Below are positions 44,693 to 53,769 of a stretch of 64,000 nucleotides of DNA, in pieces. Positions within the stretch are counted from its first letter, which is position 1. Each line of letters opens with the position of its first letter. The position numbers and the translations under genes are program-made. Under the pieces are notes generated by a model. It made no database searches and was not told the origin of the DNA. It saw nothing but the letters and a program-made list of their open reading frames with translations. The stretch covers positions 3,366,001 to 3,430,000 of the forward strand of contig NZ_OY761823.1 in assembly GCF_963664965.1 (NCBI RefSeq), given 5' to 3'. This DNA is from an uncultured Pseudodesulfovibrio sp. GTDB taxonomy: Bacteria; Desulfobacterota; Desulfovibrionia; Desulfovibrionales; Desulfovibrionaceae.

Positions 44693-45679
44693 CTAGAGGT
44701 CGGTGAGGTCTGCGTACATGTAAGTTTCGCCATCCCAGTCAGCGCCGTCCCAGAAATCAGGCTGCGAGCAACCGATGCAGGGATGACCGGCCTGAACGGG
44801 CCAGTTGTACTGGTTGAACTTCACGGTCGGACAGTTGTTGTATGTCTCGGGACCGCGGCAACCGAGTTTGCGCAGACACCAACCCTTGCGGGCCTCTTCG
44901 GAACCGAAGGAAGGAGCAAACTGGTCATTATCGAAGAACTCCTGCCTGGGGCAGTTGTCATGTACGGTTTCACCGTAGAAAGCGACCGGACGAAGCGCAT
45001 CGTCGAGCTCCGGAATACCCTTGGTCACGAAATGCACGATCGTGCCGACCAGGGAGAACGGGTTCGGCGGGCAACCGGGCACGTTGATAACCGGCTTACC
45101 GGGCAGCAATTCAGCGACACCCTTGACCTTGGTCGGATTCGGCTTGGCTTTCTGGACACCACCGTAAGCGGCACAGGTGCCGTAAGTGATGGTGGCAATA
45201 GCCTTGTCAACAACCTTGGTGGTATTTTCAAGCATGGTGTGGCCACCGACCTTGCCGTGACCGCCTGCTTCGTTCTCGGTACCGCAGACTGCGGTCGGAA
45301 CGCCACCCTCGATAACGGCGACGTACTTGCCGGCGTTAACGGTATCCCACAGGGCCTTTTCAGCGGCTTCGCCAGCTGCGGCCATGATGGTCTCATGGTA
45401 GTTGAGAGAGATATAATCCAGAATCAGCGCATCAATGTAAGGCTCCACTGTCCTCAGAATGGACTCGGAACAACCTGTACATTCAGCATTGTGCAGCCAG
45501 ACGACGTCGGGCCTGTTGTCGCTGGTGAGGGCTTCGGCGACTTTCGGAGCGAAAGCCGGACCCATGCCCATCACTGCGGCCACGGTTCCGCAGAACTTCA
45601 TGAAATCACGACGGGTAACGCCGCGTTTTTCCAGCCGTTCCACGGCTCCGTCCCTGCCATGACCTACGGAAAATTTCAT
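44693..45679 (-). CDS. hynB: Periplasmic [NiFe] hydrogenase small subunit
   Basis: 328 aa. A twin-arginine signal is present ([11 protein letters not shown], Arg23-Arg24) with cleavage probably after AEA near residue 49. The mature part has the proximal cluster motif [21 protein letters not shown], and near the C-terminus [27 protein letters not shown] and [13 protein letters not shown], which bind the Fe-S clusters. It exports the large subunit and conducts electrons from the Ni-Fe site. It is the first gene of the operon; the large subunit starts 63 bases later behind a GGAGG site. Confidence 0.97.
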   Translation of the reverse strand: MKFSVGHGRDGAVERLEKRGVTRRDFMKFCGTVAAVMGMGPAFAPKVAEALTSDNRPDVVWLHNAECTGCSESILRTVEPYIDALILDYISLNYHETIMAAAGEAAEKALWDTVNAGKYVAVIEGGVPTAVCGTENEAGGHGKVGGHTMLENTTKVVDKAIATITYGTCAAYGGVQKAKPNPTKVKGVAELLPGKPVINVPGCPPNPFSLVGTIVHFVTKGIPELDDALRPVAFYGETVHDNCPRQEFFDNDQFAPSFGSEEARKGWCLRKLGCRGPETYNNCPTVKFNQYNWPVQAGHPCIGCSQPDFWDGADWDGETYMYADLTDL

Positions 45680-46047
45680 AGAACACCTCCGTAATAAAAT
45701 GAGTCTGTTATGACGTAGAGAACACCGTTATTCCCAATCATAACCGTCGGGCACACGCCCGAACTCGGACCTAACCATCTTCAATGGCACGAAAACAATA
45801 TGCGTGCCACTTTTGACATCTTTTTTCCGAGTTCGTGCTATAACCCCCCGGAAAAACTAATTAACGTGGTCGTACCGCGCTTTACAAACAAAATCAATAG
45901 GCAAAGAAAAAAAAGTTTCAAACGTATCGGCACGCTAGATGCAATATAATCCTCTAATGGCAACAAATTCCCCCCCTCTGAACATTCGGAATACGATTTG
46001 AAAAGCCACCCTATGAAAGAACGTATCAAGAAAAAAAAGATTCAATT
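45680..46047. other. Divergent control region between hydrogenase operon and YkgJ-type gene
   Basis: 368 AT-rich bases. It holds the sigma-54-like element at 45794-45809, which overlaps an inverted repeat TGGCACG...CGTGCCA (45785-45809). A TATAAT at 45945-45950 faces the YkgJ gene, without a clear -35 box. Runs of A (45904-45914 and around 46030) could bend the DNA. No gene is supported here. Confidence 0.6.
45794..45809 (-). promoter_or_regulatory. Sigma-54-like promoter of the hydrogenase operon
   Basis: On the minus strand TGGCAC, five bases (GCATA), then TTGTT. This matches the -24/-12 consensus TGGCAC-N5-TTGCW with one change at the -12 element. It faces hynB, with the transcript start expected about 100 bases before its ATG. 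An enhancer-binding activator would be required; none is encoded nearby. Confidence 0.5.
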
Positions 46048-46818
46048 ATGACAAGCACTCCTCCCACAACATATGTTCTGGAAACAGGTTGCGGAGAACC
46101 ACTTCGTCTCAATTTCTTATGGACGAAGGATACGGTTACCGCGCTCGATCTTCTGCCTGCATTTTTTTCCGTGGCTGACGCCATTCACACTCAAAGCAGG
46201 CGCGATCTTGCCGAAATGGGAAAAACCATCGGCTGCGGTCCGGGTTGCAGTACGTGCTGCCACCAGCTTGTCCCGGTAAGCGAATACGAAGCCCTGCATC
46301 TGGCAAAAATCGTACGCTCCATGCCAGCTCCGCAACAAGACCGCATCACACGAAGATTCATGCAGGCGATCACGGCGCTTGAAGAATCAGCCCTTCTGAT
46401 TCCCCTGACCGACACATATGCCAACCACGCTCACGACAAGCACAGGGCCGCCGAAATCCGGAAACGTTATTGGGACCTGAAAATCCCCTGCCCTTTCCTA
46501 GAAGACAACTGCTGTTCCATACACGCTCACCGTCCAATGGCCTGCCGCCAGTACCTTGTCACTTCCGACCCCGCCAGATGCTCGAAGATCTATTCATCGG
46601 AGCAGAGCCATGAAATCGTTCTGCACTCCTTTGACACAGGCGGCGCTCTCGCGTCTTTCTCGGGCGAAGGCATTCAGAACTCCAGAATACTGCCTCACAT
46701 ACTCAGCCTGCTTGCCGAGCGATCCATCCGCAGACAAAAATATCCTTCTCTGTCGCCCCAACAGATGATGAGCCGATTCCTCATGATTCTGGCGACCTGT
46801 TTCGCCCGGAAAGCGTGA
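46048..46818 (+). CDS. YkgJ-type cysteine-cluster protein
   Basis: 256 aa. The Cys pattern GCGPGCSTCCHQLVPVSEYEA and later CPFLEDNCCSIHAHRPMACR is that of YkgJ-family zinc/iron-chelating proteins, with an extra helical N-terminal part. Such proteins likely bind Fe-S or zinc but their role is unknown. The MTSTPPTTYVLETGCGEPL start has no strong ribosome-binding site. It is alone on the plus strand between the hydrogenase operon and the Crp-type regulator. Confidence 0.82.
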   Translation: MTSTPPTTYVLETGCGEPLRLNFLWTKDTVTALDLLPAFFSVADAIHTQSRRDLAEMGKTIGCGPGCSTCCHQLVPVSEYEALHLAKIVRSMPAPQQDRITRRFMQAITALEESALLIPLTDTYANHAHDKHRAAEIRKRYWDLKIPCPFLEDNCCSIHAHRPMACRQYLVTSDPARCSKIYSSEQSHEIVLHSFDTGGALASFSGEGIQNSRILPHILSLLAERSIRRQKYPSLSPQQMMSRFLMILATCFARKA

Positions 46819-46884
46819 CAAGAAGCAAGAATTACCGTTTATTCTCGCACACCTCGCCGAGGCTCTTGCTCCAGACGCAAAGCA

Positions 46885-46917
46885 CACACTCTTCCCTTAT
46901 TATGAAAGGAAGGGTGT
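46885..46917 (+). terminator. Possible hairpin after the YkgJ-type gene
   Basis: ACACTCTTCCCTT and AAAGGAAGGGTGT pair with a few G-T pairs around TATTATG. No T-run follows, so it could be a weak terminator or a leader structure of the Crp-type gene. Confidence 0.3.
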
Positions 46918-46992
46918 CAATTGTCTTGAATCCCTGCCTGATTCTGTTATCAATAAGAAAATTGATTTCTTGTCACCGACCAGGAGCAGCCC

Positions 46993-47649
46993 GTGACGAT
47001 AGTACAGCAGCAAAGCGTTCAGATGAAACAGGTTTCCCACGGAAACTATCTGATGCGTAACGTACTCAAACACAATGTTGTCTTCAACGAAGGCACCAAA
47101 GGCGATGCCGCCTACATTCTCACTGACGGGAAAATCGAAATATCCGGCATCATCGAAGGCCACAAGAAAGTCTTCGCCGTCCTGCGCCCCATTTCCATAT
47201 TCGGGGAAATGGCCCTCTTCCTTGATGACAATGCGCGCACGGCAACTGCCATCGCTCTGGAAGATTCCAAGGTAATCGTGGTCACCAAGGACGATCTCGA
47301 CGAATTCATGCGCGAATCCCCAAAGGTCATAGCCTCGATCATCACGGTTCTGGTCAGCCGCCTGAAATCAACGACCAAGAAAGCCATGAAAGTGCCCAGC
47401 GTCGGCATGGGAGTGGTCAGAATTCTCGATTTGTTTGCGGCAAACGGCCAGATGAAACTTCGGTATGACCAAGCGGTCAAATCCATGGCCGACACCTTTG
47501 TGACCATGCCCGAACGCATAGAGCAATACATTCACGGGCTGGCAGAACAGGGCTATCTGGCTATCGGCCGGGACGAGCACGACACACGCATCATAAAAAT
47601 ACGCGAACGCCACATCCTTAATGAGGTAATGAAAAACAAGAACGAATAG
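46993..47649 (+). CDS. Crp/Fnr family transcriptional regulator
   Basis: 218 aa from a GTG start with CAGGAGCAGCCC upstream. The N-terminal cyclic-nucleotide-binding-like domain (~15-130) has NVVFNEGTKGDAAYILTDGKI and PISIFGEMALF. A long helix links to the C-terminal winged-helix region (~150-215), where SMADTFVTMPERIEQYIHGL occupies the recognition-helix position. It lacks the Cys ligands of Fnr, so it is not an oxygen sensor of that type. The target genes are unknown. Confidence 0.85.
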   Translation: MTIVQQQSVQMKQVSHGNYLMRNVLKHNVVFNEGTKGDAAYILTDGKIEISGIIEGHKKVFAVLRPISIFGEMALFLDDNARTATAIALEDSKVIVVTKDDLDEFMRESPKVIASIITVLVSRLKSTTKKAMKVPSVGMGVVRILDLFAANGQMKLRYDQAVKSMADTFVTMPERIEQYIHGLAEQGYLAIGRDEHDTRIIKIRERHILNEVMKNKNE

Positions 47650-47668
47650 AACCGTTATATCTGGCATG

Positions 47669-47703
47669 AAAAAAGCCCCACACCTACGGTGTGGGGCTTT
47701 TTT
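47669..47703. terminator. Bidirectional terminator between Crp-type and cold-shock genes
   Basis: AAAAAAGCCCCACACC, loop TAC, GGTGTGGGGCTTTTTT. It serves the two convergent genes. Confidence 0.93.
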
Positions 47704-47730
47704 CATGCCGAAACGGCATGGGAAGACCAA

Positions 47731-47961
47731 TCAGATCAACGAAGCATGCGCTCCGTCTGCGGTCAGGCGGACATCGACGGCCTTGGGACCGACTTCCACA
47801 TCCGTCAGGGTATAGGAAACACGCTCTCCCGGCTCAAGGGTTTGAAAACCGTCCCGAATGATCTCGGTATAATGGACAAAGACATCCAACCCATCATCAC
47901 CGGTTATGAAACCGAACCCTTTTTGTTCATTGAACCAGGTCACTTCACCTTCTAGCCGCAC
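47731..47961 (-). CDS. Cold-shock domain protein
   Basis: 76 aa. The RNA-binding motifs are GEVTWFNEQKGFGFITGDDG (RNP1-like) and DVFVHYTEI (RNP2-like), as in the CspA family. The C-terminal part (GPKAVDVRLTADGAHASLI) is a little longer than CspA. It binds single-stranded nucleic acid and acts as an RNA chaperone. It lies in a cluster of three small RNA-related genes on the minus strand. Confidence 0.93.
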   Translation of the reverse strand: MRLEGEVTWFNEQKGFGFITGDDGLDVFVHYTEIIRDGFQTLEPGERVSYTLTDVEVGPKAVDVRLTADGAHASLI

Positions 47962-48038
47962 GGCATACCTCCGAAATTACGTCATGAGGGAGACATCAAG
48001 AATACCCTCAGACGGAGCTAATGGCAATGGGCAGACAA

Positions 48039-48191
48039 CTATCCTTCTTCGGATTCGCGTTCTTCGCCCGAGCCATCGCCATCAAAGAAGTCTGCTTTTT
48101 TGGCCAGCTTGCGTTGCTTTTTTTCTTCTTTCTTCTTTTTCTTTGCCAGTTCTTTCTTGCGTTTCTCGAATTTATAATTGGGCTTTGCCAA
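48039..48191 (-). CDS. Small very basic conserved protein, TTG start
   Basis: 50 aa, MAKPNYKFEKRKKELAKKKK, continuing with Lys-rich sequence to KLAKKADFFDGD and an acidic end. The TTG start is favoured since GAGGGG lies four bases upstream and MAKPNYxFEKR is a start I recognise from short proteobacterial proteins of this type; an in-frame ATG lies 7 codons earlier. Its function is unknown; the charge suggests RNA or ribosome binding, in line with the neighbours encoding cold-shock and RRM proteins. Confidence 0.65.
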   Translation of the reverse strand: MAKPNYKFEKRKKELAKKKKKEEKKQRKLAKKADFFDGDGSGEERESEEG

Positions 48192-48228
48192 AAGATCCCC
48201 TCTGCTAAACATTCATTCCGGTCACAAC

Positions 48229-48272
48229 CGAAAAAAAGAAGCGCCCGTCTCCCGAAAAGAGAGACGGGCGCG
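48229..48272 (-). terminator. Rho-independent terminator of the RRM gene
   Basis: GCGCCCGTCTC and GAGACGGGCGC form the stem and the minus strand continues CTTCTTTTTTTC. It lies 27 bases past the RRM gene stop. Confidence 0.92.
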
Positions 48273-48298
48273 AATTGCCAATTCAGGCAGTCGTCAGA

Positions 48299-48562
48299 CT
48301 ACCAGCGGGGGCGTTCCACGCGGGGCTTGGCTTCGTTGACCTTGAGATTGCGGCCACCGAAGTCTTTGCCGTCCAGATTGTCGATAGCCTCAACTGCACC
48401 GGCGTCGTCCATCTCAACGAAACCGAAACCGCGGGGGCGGCCGGTTTCACGGTCTTCGATCAGCTTGACGGAAGTGACTTCACCGAAAGCTTCGAAAGCC
48501 GCGCGGACTTCGTCTTCAGTTGCGGACCAGGGCAGGTTACCAACGTAGATGTTCTTGGACAT
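48299..48562 (-). CDS. RRM-type RNA-binding protein
   Basis: 87 aa, one RNA-recognition motif: RNP2 NIYVGNLPW at the start and RNP1 RPRGFGFVEM at residues ~43-52. It ends PRVERPRW. Bacterial single-RRM proteins of this kind are abundant in deltaproteobacteria and cyanobacteria and are often cold-induced. AGGAG lies before the ATG on the minus strand. Confidence 0.95.
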   Translation of the reverse strand: MSKNIYVGNLPWSATEDEVRAAFEAFGEVTSVKLIEDRETGRPRGFGFVEMDDAGAVEAIDNLDGKDFGGRNLKVNEAKPRVERPRW

Positions 48563-48619
48563 TAAAAAAACTCCTAAAAAAAGTGATGTATAGATGACGC
48601 CCGTGCGTCATGGGAAAAT

Positions 48620-48658
48620 AAAAAAGAAGCAGCGTACACGATGCGCACGCTGCTTCTC
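48620..48658 (-). terminator. Rho-independent terminator of the double ATPase gene
   Basis: AGAAGCAGCGT and ACGCTGCTTCT pair, followed on the minus strand by TTTTTTATTTT. It is the first terminator past the stop at 48796, 137 bases away. Confidence 0.75.
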
Positions 48659-48795
48659 GATATACCTGTTTCATTTACAACCAGCGCCGGCCAACATTCA
48701 AGACCGCGCCTCCACGGGTGCCGCTGGTGTGGAAAACAACCTATTTGTCAATAAACAAAGAATGTCAAGATATATTATAAAATAAATTATTTTGC

Positions 48796-50301
48796 TTAAC
48801 CTGTCGATTTTTCTTGCAACACGGCAAATTCCTCCCGGCTGCCGACAAATTCCCGATGCCCTCTTTCAAGATAAAGCACCCTGTTTATAGCCGGTATCCA
48901 GTCTTCGGCATGGTGTGTCACCAATATCATCGGAGTCCCGCCCTCTGCCAACTTCTGCATGATTTCACGCATCATCAAACGAGAAATCGTATCCAGGCCG
49001 GACAGCGGTTCATCTAGCAAGAGAAGCTCCGGCTGCCCCGCCATGGCCCGCGCCAGAAACAACCGCCGCTGCTGCCCGTAGGACATCCTCCTCAACGCCC
49101 GTTCTCCAAGCTGCCCCAAACCGACACGCTCAAGCCATTCCTGCGCGCCAAGCAATTCTTCGCTGGTCGGCTCGTCAAGCATCCCCACACTGCCGCGGTA
49201 CCCGGACAGCACCGTTTCAAGCGCGGTGACCTCCCAGCCGAGTTCACGGGCGTAGGACGCCTGCAACGCGGGCGACACCACGCCGATAAGCGGACGCGCC
49301 TCATCCATTGTCATCCCGCCCAGCCGAGATATCTTCCCGGCACCGTCGTCGTCCGCATAGGGTGCGAGTTCGCTCGTGACGAGCTTGAGCAACGTGGATT
49401 TCCCGGCACCGTTTTCACCGGCCACCACCCAGTTTTCGTTGGGCAGGACTTCCCAGTCCACCGAATGCAGAATACGCGTGCCGTCCACGACCACCGACAC
49501 ATTTTCCATACGCAGGAGATAATCGAAACCTCTCGTCTCCACGCGTGGCGGCAAATCACAGGCACACACCTCGGGCGCAATCTCCCGCAGCGAATCCAGT
49601 CCTTCATCACGAGACGTCTCGGACACGATCCGCCCTCCCTCCATGACAACCACCCGCTCCACGCATTCCGGCATGTCGTCGACCCGGTGCACGGCGCAAA
49701 CAAGTGTGGAGATATCCCCCGCCTTTTCCAGCAGAGCCAGAATCTCTGTCCGTGAAATGGCATCCAATCCTTCAAGGCACTCGTCCAGCAAAAGCACATC
49801 AGGCCGAGTGACAAGCGCACGGGCTATCAGCAACTTGCGAACCTGTCCGGTGGACAGTGCCCCCATCTCGCTTCGGACCAAGCATTCGAGGCCAAGCAGG
49901 TCAATAATTTCATCCGCACCCCGCTCCTGCTCGGCAGAAGCTTTCTCATATAGCAGGGGCGTATCGAAAAAACCGGACAACACCACGGAACGGGCCTCGG
50001 CACGGGCGGCATGAAGAAAATAGAAATCCTGCTGGTCGGCGGAAACAAGCACGATGCGGTGACGCAGCCCGAGCACTGAATGCTGCGACCCAGCACCGAA
50101 ATCGTATACCCGCTTTCCCCCTGAATCCGGAAGATATTCACCGCGCAGCAATTTGAGCAATGTGGTCTTGCCCGAACCGTTGGCGCCGGTCACGGCAACA
50201 TGCCCGCCGCGTTCAATCCGCAACGACAGAGGACCGGCTAGAACCCGTCCGGCGCGTGTTACTGAAACATTTTCAATGTTGATGAGTGACTGCATTCGCA
50301 T
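48796..50301 (-). CDS. Double ABC ATPase, ModF-like
   Basis: 501 aa from MRMQSLINIENVSVT; the frame is open 57 codons further, but that part overlaps the divergent DUF362 gene and is not ABC-like. First ATPase: Walker A TGANGSGKTTLLKLL, signature ALSTGQVRKLLIARAL, Walker B VLLLDECLEGLD. Second: GENGAGKSTLLKLV, MSYGQQRRLFLARAM, LLLLDEPLSGLD. No membrane segment and no adjacent permease. The pattern fits ModF, a poorly understood ATPase linked to molybdate genes in E. coli, but the ModF role is not settled. It is transcribed divergently from the DUF362 gene. Confidence 0.8.
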   Translation of the reverse strand: MRMQSLINIENVSVTRAGRVLAGPLSLRIERGGHVAVTGANGSGKTTLLKLLRGEYLPDSGGKRVYDFGAGSQHSVLGLRHRIVLVSADQQDFYFLHAARAEARSVVLSGFFDTPLLYEKASAEQERGADEIIDLLGLECLVRSEMGALSTGQVRKLLIARALVTRPDVLLLDECLEGLDAISRTEILALLEKAGDISTLVCAVHRVDDMPECVERVVVMEGGRIVSETSRDEGLDSLREIAPEVCACDLPPRVETRGFDYLLRMENVSVVVDGTRILHSVDWEVLPNENWVVAGENGAGKSTLLKLVTSELAPYADDDGAGKISRLGGMTMDEARPLIGVVSPALQASYARELGWEVTALETVLSGYRGSVGMLDEPTSEELLGAQEWLERVGLGQLGERALRRMSYGQQRRLFLARAMAGQPELLLLDEPLSGLDTISRLMMREIMQKLAEGGTPMILVTHHAEDWIPAINRVLYLERGHREFVGSREEFAVLQEKSTG

Positions 50302-50402
50302 ATTGTCACCATTCCCATGCCGGAAAGCAAGCCTGCTTGCATAATCGGGACACACTCCCTGTCCGGCTTGAAAAACGTACCTGTTCCTGCGTATGGTGAA
50401 AC

Positions 50403-51326
50403 ATGTCCGAAACCGTCGCCATTGCCCGCATACTGGAATACGAATCCACCCTTCTCGATTCGGCCACTGCACTGCTGCTTGAGGAAATAGGCCTTGTGCC
50501 GACCTTTGGGCAGCGAATACTCGTCAAACCGAATCTGGTGAATTCCGGCAACGCGCGCCACTGCTGCACCCATCCTCTGGTGGTCCGAGCGGCCTGCAAA
50601 TATTTGCTGGACGCCGGAGCGGACGTGATCGTGGCAGATTCTCCGGCATTCGGTCCGGCGTCCCATGTGGCCCGGGCCTCCGGCCTGACAAAAGCACTGA
50701 GCGGGATCGGCCTCAAGGTTCGCAGCCTCAAACGGGCGGTGCCGCTTGAACTTTCCGGCGGCGGCACCATCGGCCTGTCCCTTGATGCCATGGAGGCGGA
50801 ACGCATCCTCAACGTGCCGAAGCTGAAAGTCCACTGCCAGATGACCATGTCCGGGGCAGTGAAAAACATGTTCGGCTGCGTGGTCGGATTTCGCAAGGCA
50901 ATGGCCCACAACCAGCTCGGGCACAGTCATGAGGTTTTCCGGGCCATGCTCATGGACGTCTACGACGCCCTGCCGCAGACATACCACCTGATGGACGGCA
51001 TCCACCCCCTGCACAGGGACGGCCCCACCAAGGGAGTGCCCTTTGAACTCGGACTGCTTGCCGCTTCCCGGAACGGCGTGGCCCTCGACACTGCGGCGTA
51101 TTCCATCCTTGACCTGTCACCGAACCAGATTCCGCTCTGGAGCGAAGCCCTGAAACGGTTCATGCCCGGTTCCGACCCGGCGGACATCGAATACCCGCTT
51201 GAAGGGCCGGAACTTTTCGACGCCACTGGATTCGAGATGTCACCGCAACGCGATCTTGAGTTCGACCCGGTGCGTCTCGTCAAAGGCCGGGTTCGCAGTC
51301 TGCTGAAACACTTCACAAAATCCTGA
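50403..51326 (+). CDS. DUF362 domain protein
   Basis: 307 aa. The DUF362 features are RILVKPNLVNSGNARHCCTH, LLDAGADVIVADSPAFG, and LNVPKLKVHCQMTMSGAVKNM followed by FGCVVGFRKAMAH. Unlike some members it lacks a C-terminal ferredoxin domain. The catalytic role of the family is undefined; Fe-S proximity has been suggested for others. It ends 42 bases before hypF on the same strand, so they may be co-transcribed. Confidence 0.88.
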   Translation: MSETVAIARILEYESTLLDSATALLLEEIGLVPTFGQRILVKPNLVNSGNARHCCTHPLVVRAACKYLLDAGADVIVADSPAFGPASHVARASGLTKALSGIGLKVRSLKRAVPLELSGGGTIGLSLDAMEAERILNVPKLKVHCQMTMSGAVKNMFGCVVGFRKAMAHNQLGHSHEVFRAMLMDVYDALPQTYHLMDGIHPLHRDGPTKGVPFELGLLAASRNGVALDTAAYSILDLSPNQIPLWSEALKRFMPGSDPADIEYPLEGPELFDATGFEMSPQRDLEFDPVRLVKGRVRSLLKHFTKS

Positions 51327-51368
51327 TTCCCCTTGCACTTGTGGCTGTGCAACGGTAAGAAACATTCC

Positions 51369-53711
51369 ATGTCTTTACTCGCTCGTCACCGCTTTACCAT
51401 CACAGGACAGGTTCAGGGTGTGGGATTCCGCCCCTTTGTCTATCGTATCGCGCTGGACAACGCGGTCTCCGGTACGGTGAACAATTCAAGTGAAGGCGTC
51501 ATCATCGAAGTGCAGGGATCGGCAGAGCAGCTCTACACCTTCGGCGAAGACCTTGCCGCAAAGATTCCGCCTCTGGCCCGCATCGTGACCATGGACATGG
51601 AGGAAGCCGAAGTTCTTGACGGCGAGGACGGCTTCACCATCCTCAAATCAACGGGCGGCACGGGACATTCCGTACTCATCAGCGCAGACGTGGCCACCTG
51701 CCCGGATTGCATGGCCGACATCTCCGATCCCGGCAACCGGCGTTATCGGTATCCATTCACCAACTGCACCAACTGCGGCCCGCGCTACACCATTACGCGC
51801 TCCATTCCGTATGACCGCCCCCAGACCTCCATGGCCTGCTTCAAGCAGTGTCCCGAATGTCAGGGGGAATACGACGACCCGCTCGACCGCCGCTTTCACG
51901 CCCAGCCGAACGCCTGCCCGCAGTGCGGCCCGAAAGTCTGGCTGACCGACCGTGAAGGCGCGGTCATCGCACAGAGTGACGACGCCCTGAAGCACCTCGC
52001 ACACGAACTGGCCGACGGAAAAATCGCGGCGGTCAAGGGACTCGGCGGTTTCCATCTGGTCTGCGACGCTGCATCCGAAACGGCGGTCAACGAGCTCCGC
52101 AGCCGGAAACACCGTCCGGACAAGCCGCTGGCAGTCATGGTCGGAGACATGGACACGGCCCGCGCCCTGGCAGACATTCAGCCCGCGGAAAAAGAATGGC
52201 TGACTGGTTTGCAGCGTCCCATCGTGCTTGCCGCGAAACAAGCCCCGTTCCCGCTTGCCGAAGGCGTGGCCCCTGACACGAATTTCATCGGACTGATGCT
52301 GCCCTATACCCCGCTGCACCACATCCTGCTCGGCGATTTTGCCGAAGCCGTTGCCAAACGCGGTACGGATGCGGTCCCGGCACTGGTCATGACATCGGGC
52401 AACATGTCGTCCGAACCCATCGCACTGGGCAACCGCGAAGCATTTGAACGCCTTTCTCCGCTGGCGGACATTTTTCTATTCCACAACCGGGACATCCTCA
52501 TCCGCACGGATGACTCCGTAGCCCGTGTGAACCCCATGAGCGGCGATCCCATCCTGATCCGGCGGGCACGCGGCTTCGCGCCCTCACCGATCTTCCTGCC
52601 GCAGTCCGGCCCCACGATTCTCGGCACCGGCCCGGAACTCAAATGCACGCTGACCCTCACCAAGGGCGATCAGGCGTTCCCGAGCCAGCACATCGGCAAC
52701 ATGTCGAATCTGGAGACAATGGAGTTCTACCGGGAAATCCTCCATCATATGCAGGACATCCTGCAAGTCTCGCCAAAGATGATCGTGCGCGACCTGCACC
52801 CGGACTACATGACCACCACCGTGGCCGACGAAGTCAGCAGCGAACTCGGCATTCCCGTGGTCCCCTTGCAGCATCACTACGCACACATCCACGCCTGCCT
52901 CGCGGAGAACAAGTTTACCGACCCGGTCATAGGCATTGCGCTCGACGGCACGGGACTGGGCGACGACGGCACCATCTGGGGCGGCGAATGCCTCATGGTC
53001 ATGCCGGAACAAATGGAACACCAGCGCCTTGCCCACTTCGCGCACATCCGGCTGCCCGGAGGCGAAGCCGCTGTCCGTGAACCATGGCGCATCGCACAGG
53101 CTGCCCTGTGGGAAATTGGCGTCACCGAACCGGGCGCGTACGCGTGGCCGTGGCTCGACGAGTTCGCGCAGGAAAGTAGGTTCCTGCCGCAGATTCTCAA
53201 GAAGGATATCAATGCACCGAAAACGAGCAGTTGCGGACGCCTGTTCGACGGAGTGGCTGCCCTGTGCGGACTGGCCAACACCATATCCTATGAAGGACAG
53301 GCCGCCATCCGGCTCGAAAAAGTGCAGGACATGACCGAGACCGGCGTTTACCCCTGCCCACTCAAATCCGATGACCCTGTGTCGCTCAACACCCACGAAC
53401 TCGTTGCGTCGGTCCTCGACGACCTGAACAGGGGCGTGCCGGTACCGAAAATCGCCCGCCGCTTCCACCTCGGCCTGATAAACGGCCTCACGGAAATGGC
53501 CTTCGCCTTCTCCACCCTGCTCGATATCCACCACATCGCGCTTTCCGGCGGCGTCATGCAAAACCTGACCATTGCCACGGAACTCCCCATGGCACTTCAG
53601 GGTGCGGGCCTGATGCCGCTGACACACAAGCATCTGTCCCCCAACGACTCATGCATCTCGCTCGGACAGGCCGCATGGGGACAGAGAAAACTGCTGCTCA
53701 ATCAAAAATAA
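51369..53711 (+). CDS. hypF: Carbamoyltransferase HypF
   Basis: 780 aa from MSLLARHRFTITGQVQGVGF; the longer frame adds a 12-residue stretch without conserved character. Acylphosphatase domain (1-90) with GQVQGVGFRPFVYRI; two zinc fingers CPDC...CTNC and CPEC...CPQC (about 108-185); a YrdC-like domain (~200-385) with KRPDK-type KHRPDKPLAVM; and a Kae1/carbamoyltransferase domain (~400-775) with HHYAHIHACLAENK and GVMQNLTIAT. It makes the CN ligands of the hydrogenase Fe from carbamoyl phosphate, together with HypE. Located about 7 kb from the hydrogenase genes. Confidence 0.97.
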   Translation: MSLLARHRFTITGQVQGVGFRPFVYRIALDNAVSGTVNNSSEGVIIEVQGSAEQLYTFGEDLAAKIPPLARIVTMDMEEAEVLDGEDGFTILKSTGGTGHSVLISADVATCPDCMADISDPGNRRYRYPFTNCTNCGPRYTITRSIPYDRPQTSMACFKQCPECQGEYDDPLDRRFHAQPNACPQCGPKVWLTDREGAVIAQSDDALKHLAHELADGKIAAVKGLGGFHLVCDAASETAVNELRSRKHRPDKPLAVMVGDMDTARALADIQPAEKEWLTGLQRPIVLAAKQAPFPLAEGVAPDTNFIGLMLPYTPLHHILLGDFAEAVAKRGTDAVPALVMTSGNMSSEPIALGNREAFERLSPLADIFLFHNRDILIRTDDSVARVNPMSGDPILIRRARGFAPSPIFLPQSGPTILGTGPELKCTLTLTKGDQAFPSQHIGNMSNLETMEFYREILHHMQDILQVSPKMIVRDLHPDYMTTTVADEVSSELGIPVVPLQHHYAHIHACLAENKFTDPVIGIALDGTGLGDDGTIWGGECLMVMPEQMEHQRLAHFAHIRLPGGEAAVREPWRIAQAALWEIGVTEPGAYAWPWLDEFAQESRFLPQILKKDINAPKTSSCGRLFDGVAALCGLANTISYEGQAAIRLEKVQDMTETGVYPCPLKSDDPVSLNTHELVASVLDDLNRGVPVPKIARRFHLGLINGLTEMAFAFSTLLDIHHIALSGGVMQNLTIATELPMALQGAGLMPLTHKHLSPNDSCISLGQAAWGQRKLLLNQK

Positions 53712-53769
53712 TTCCTGCTCACCCGCCGCAAAGGCAACAGACATCATCAGACAACCGGGGGAAATCCTC

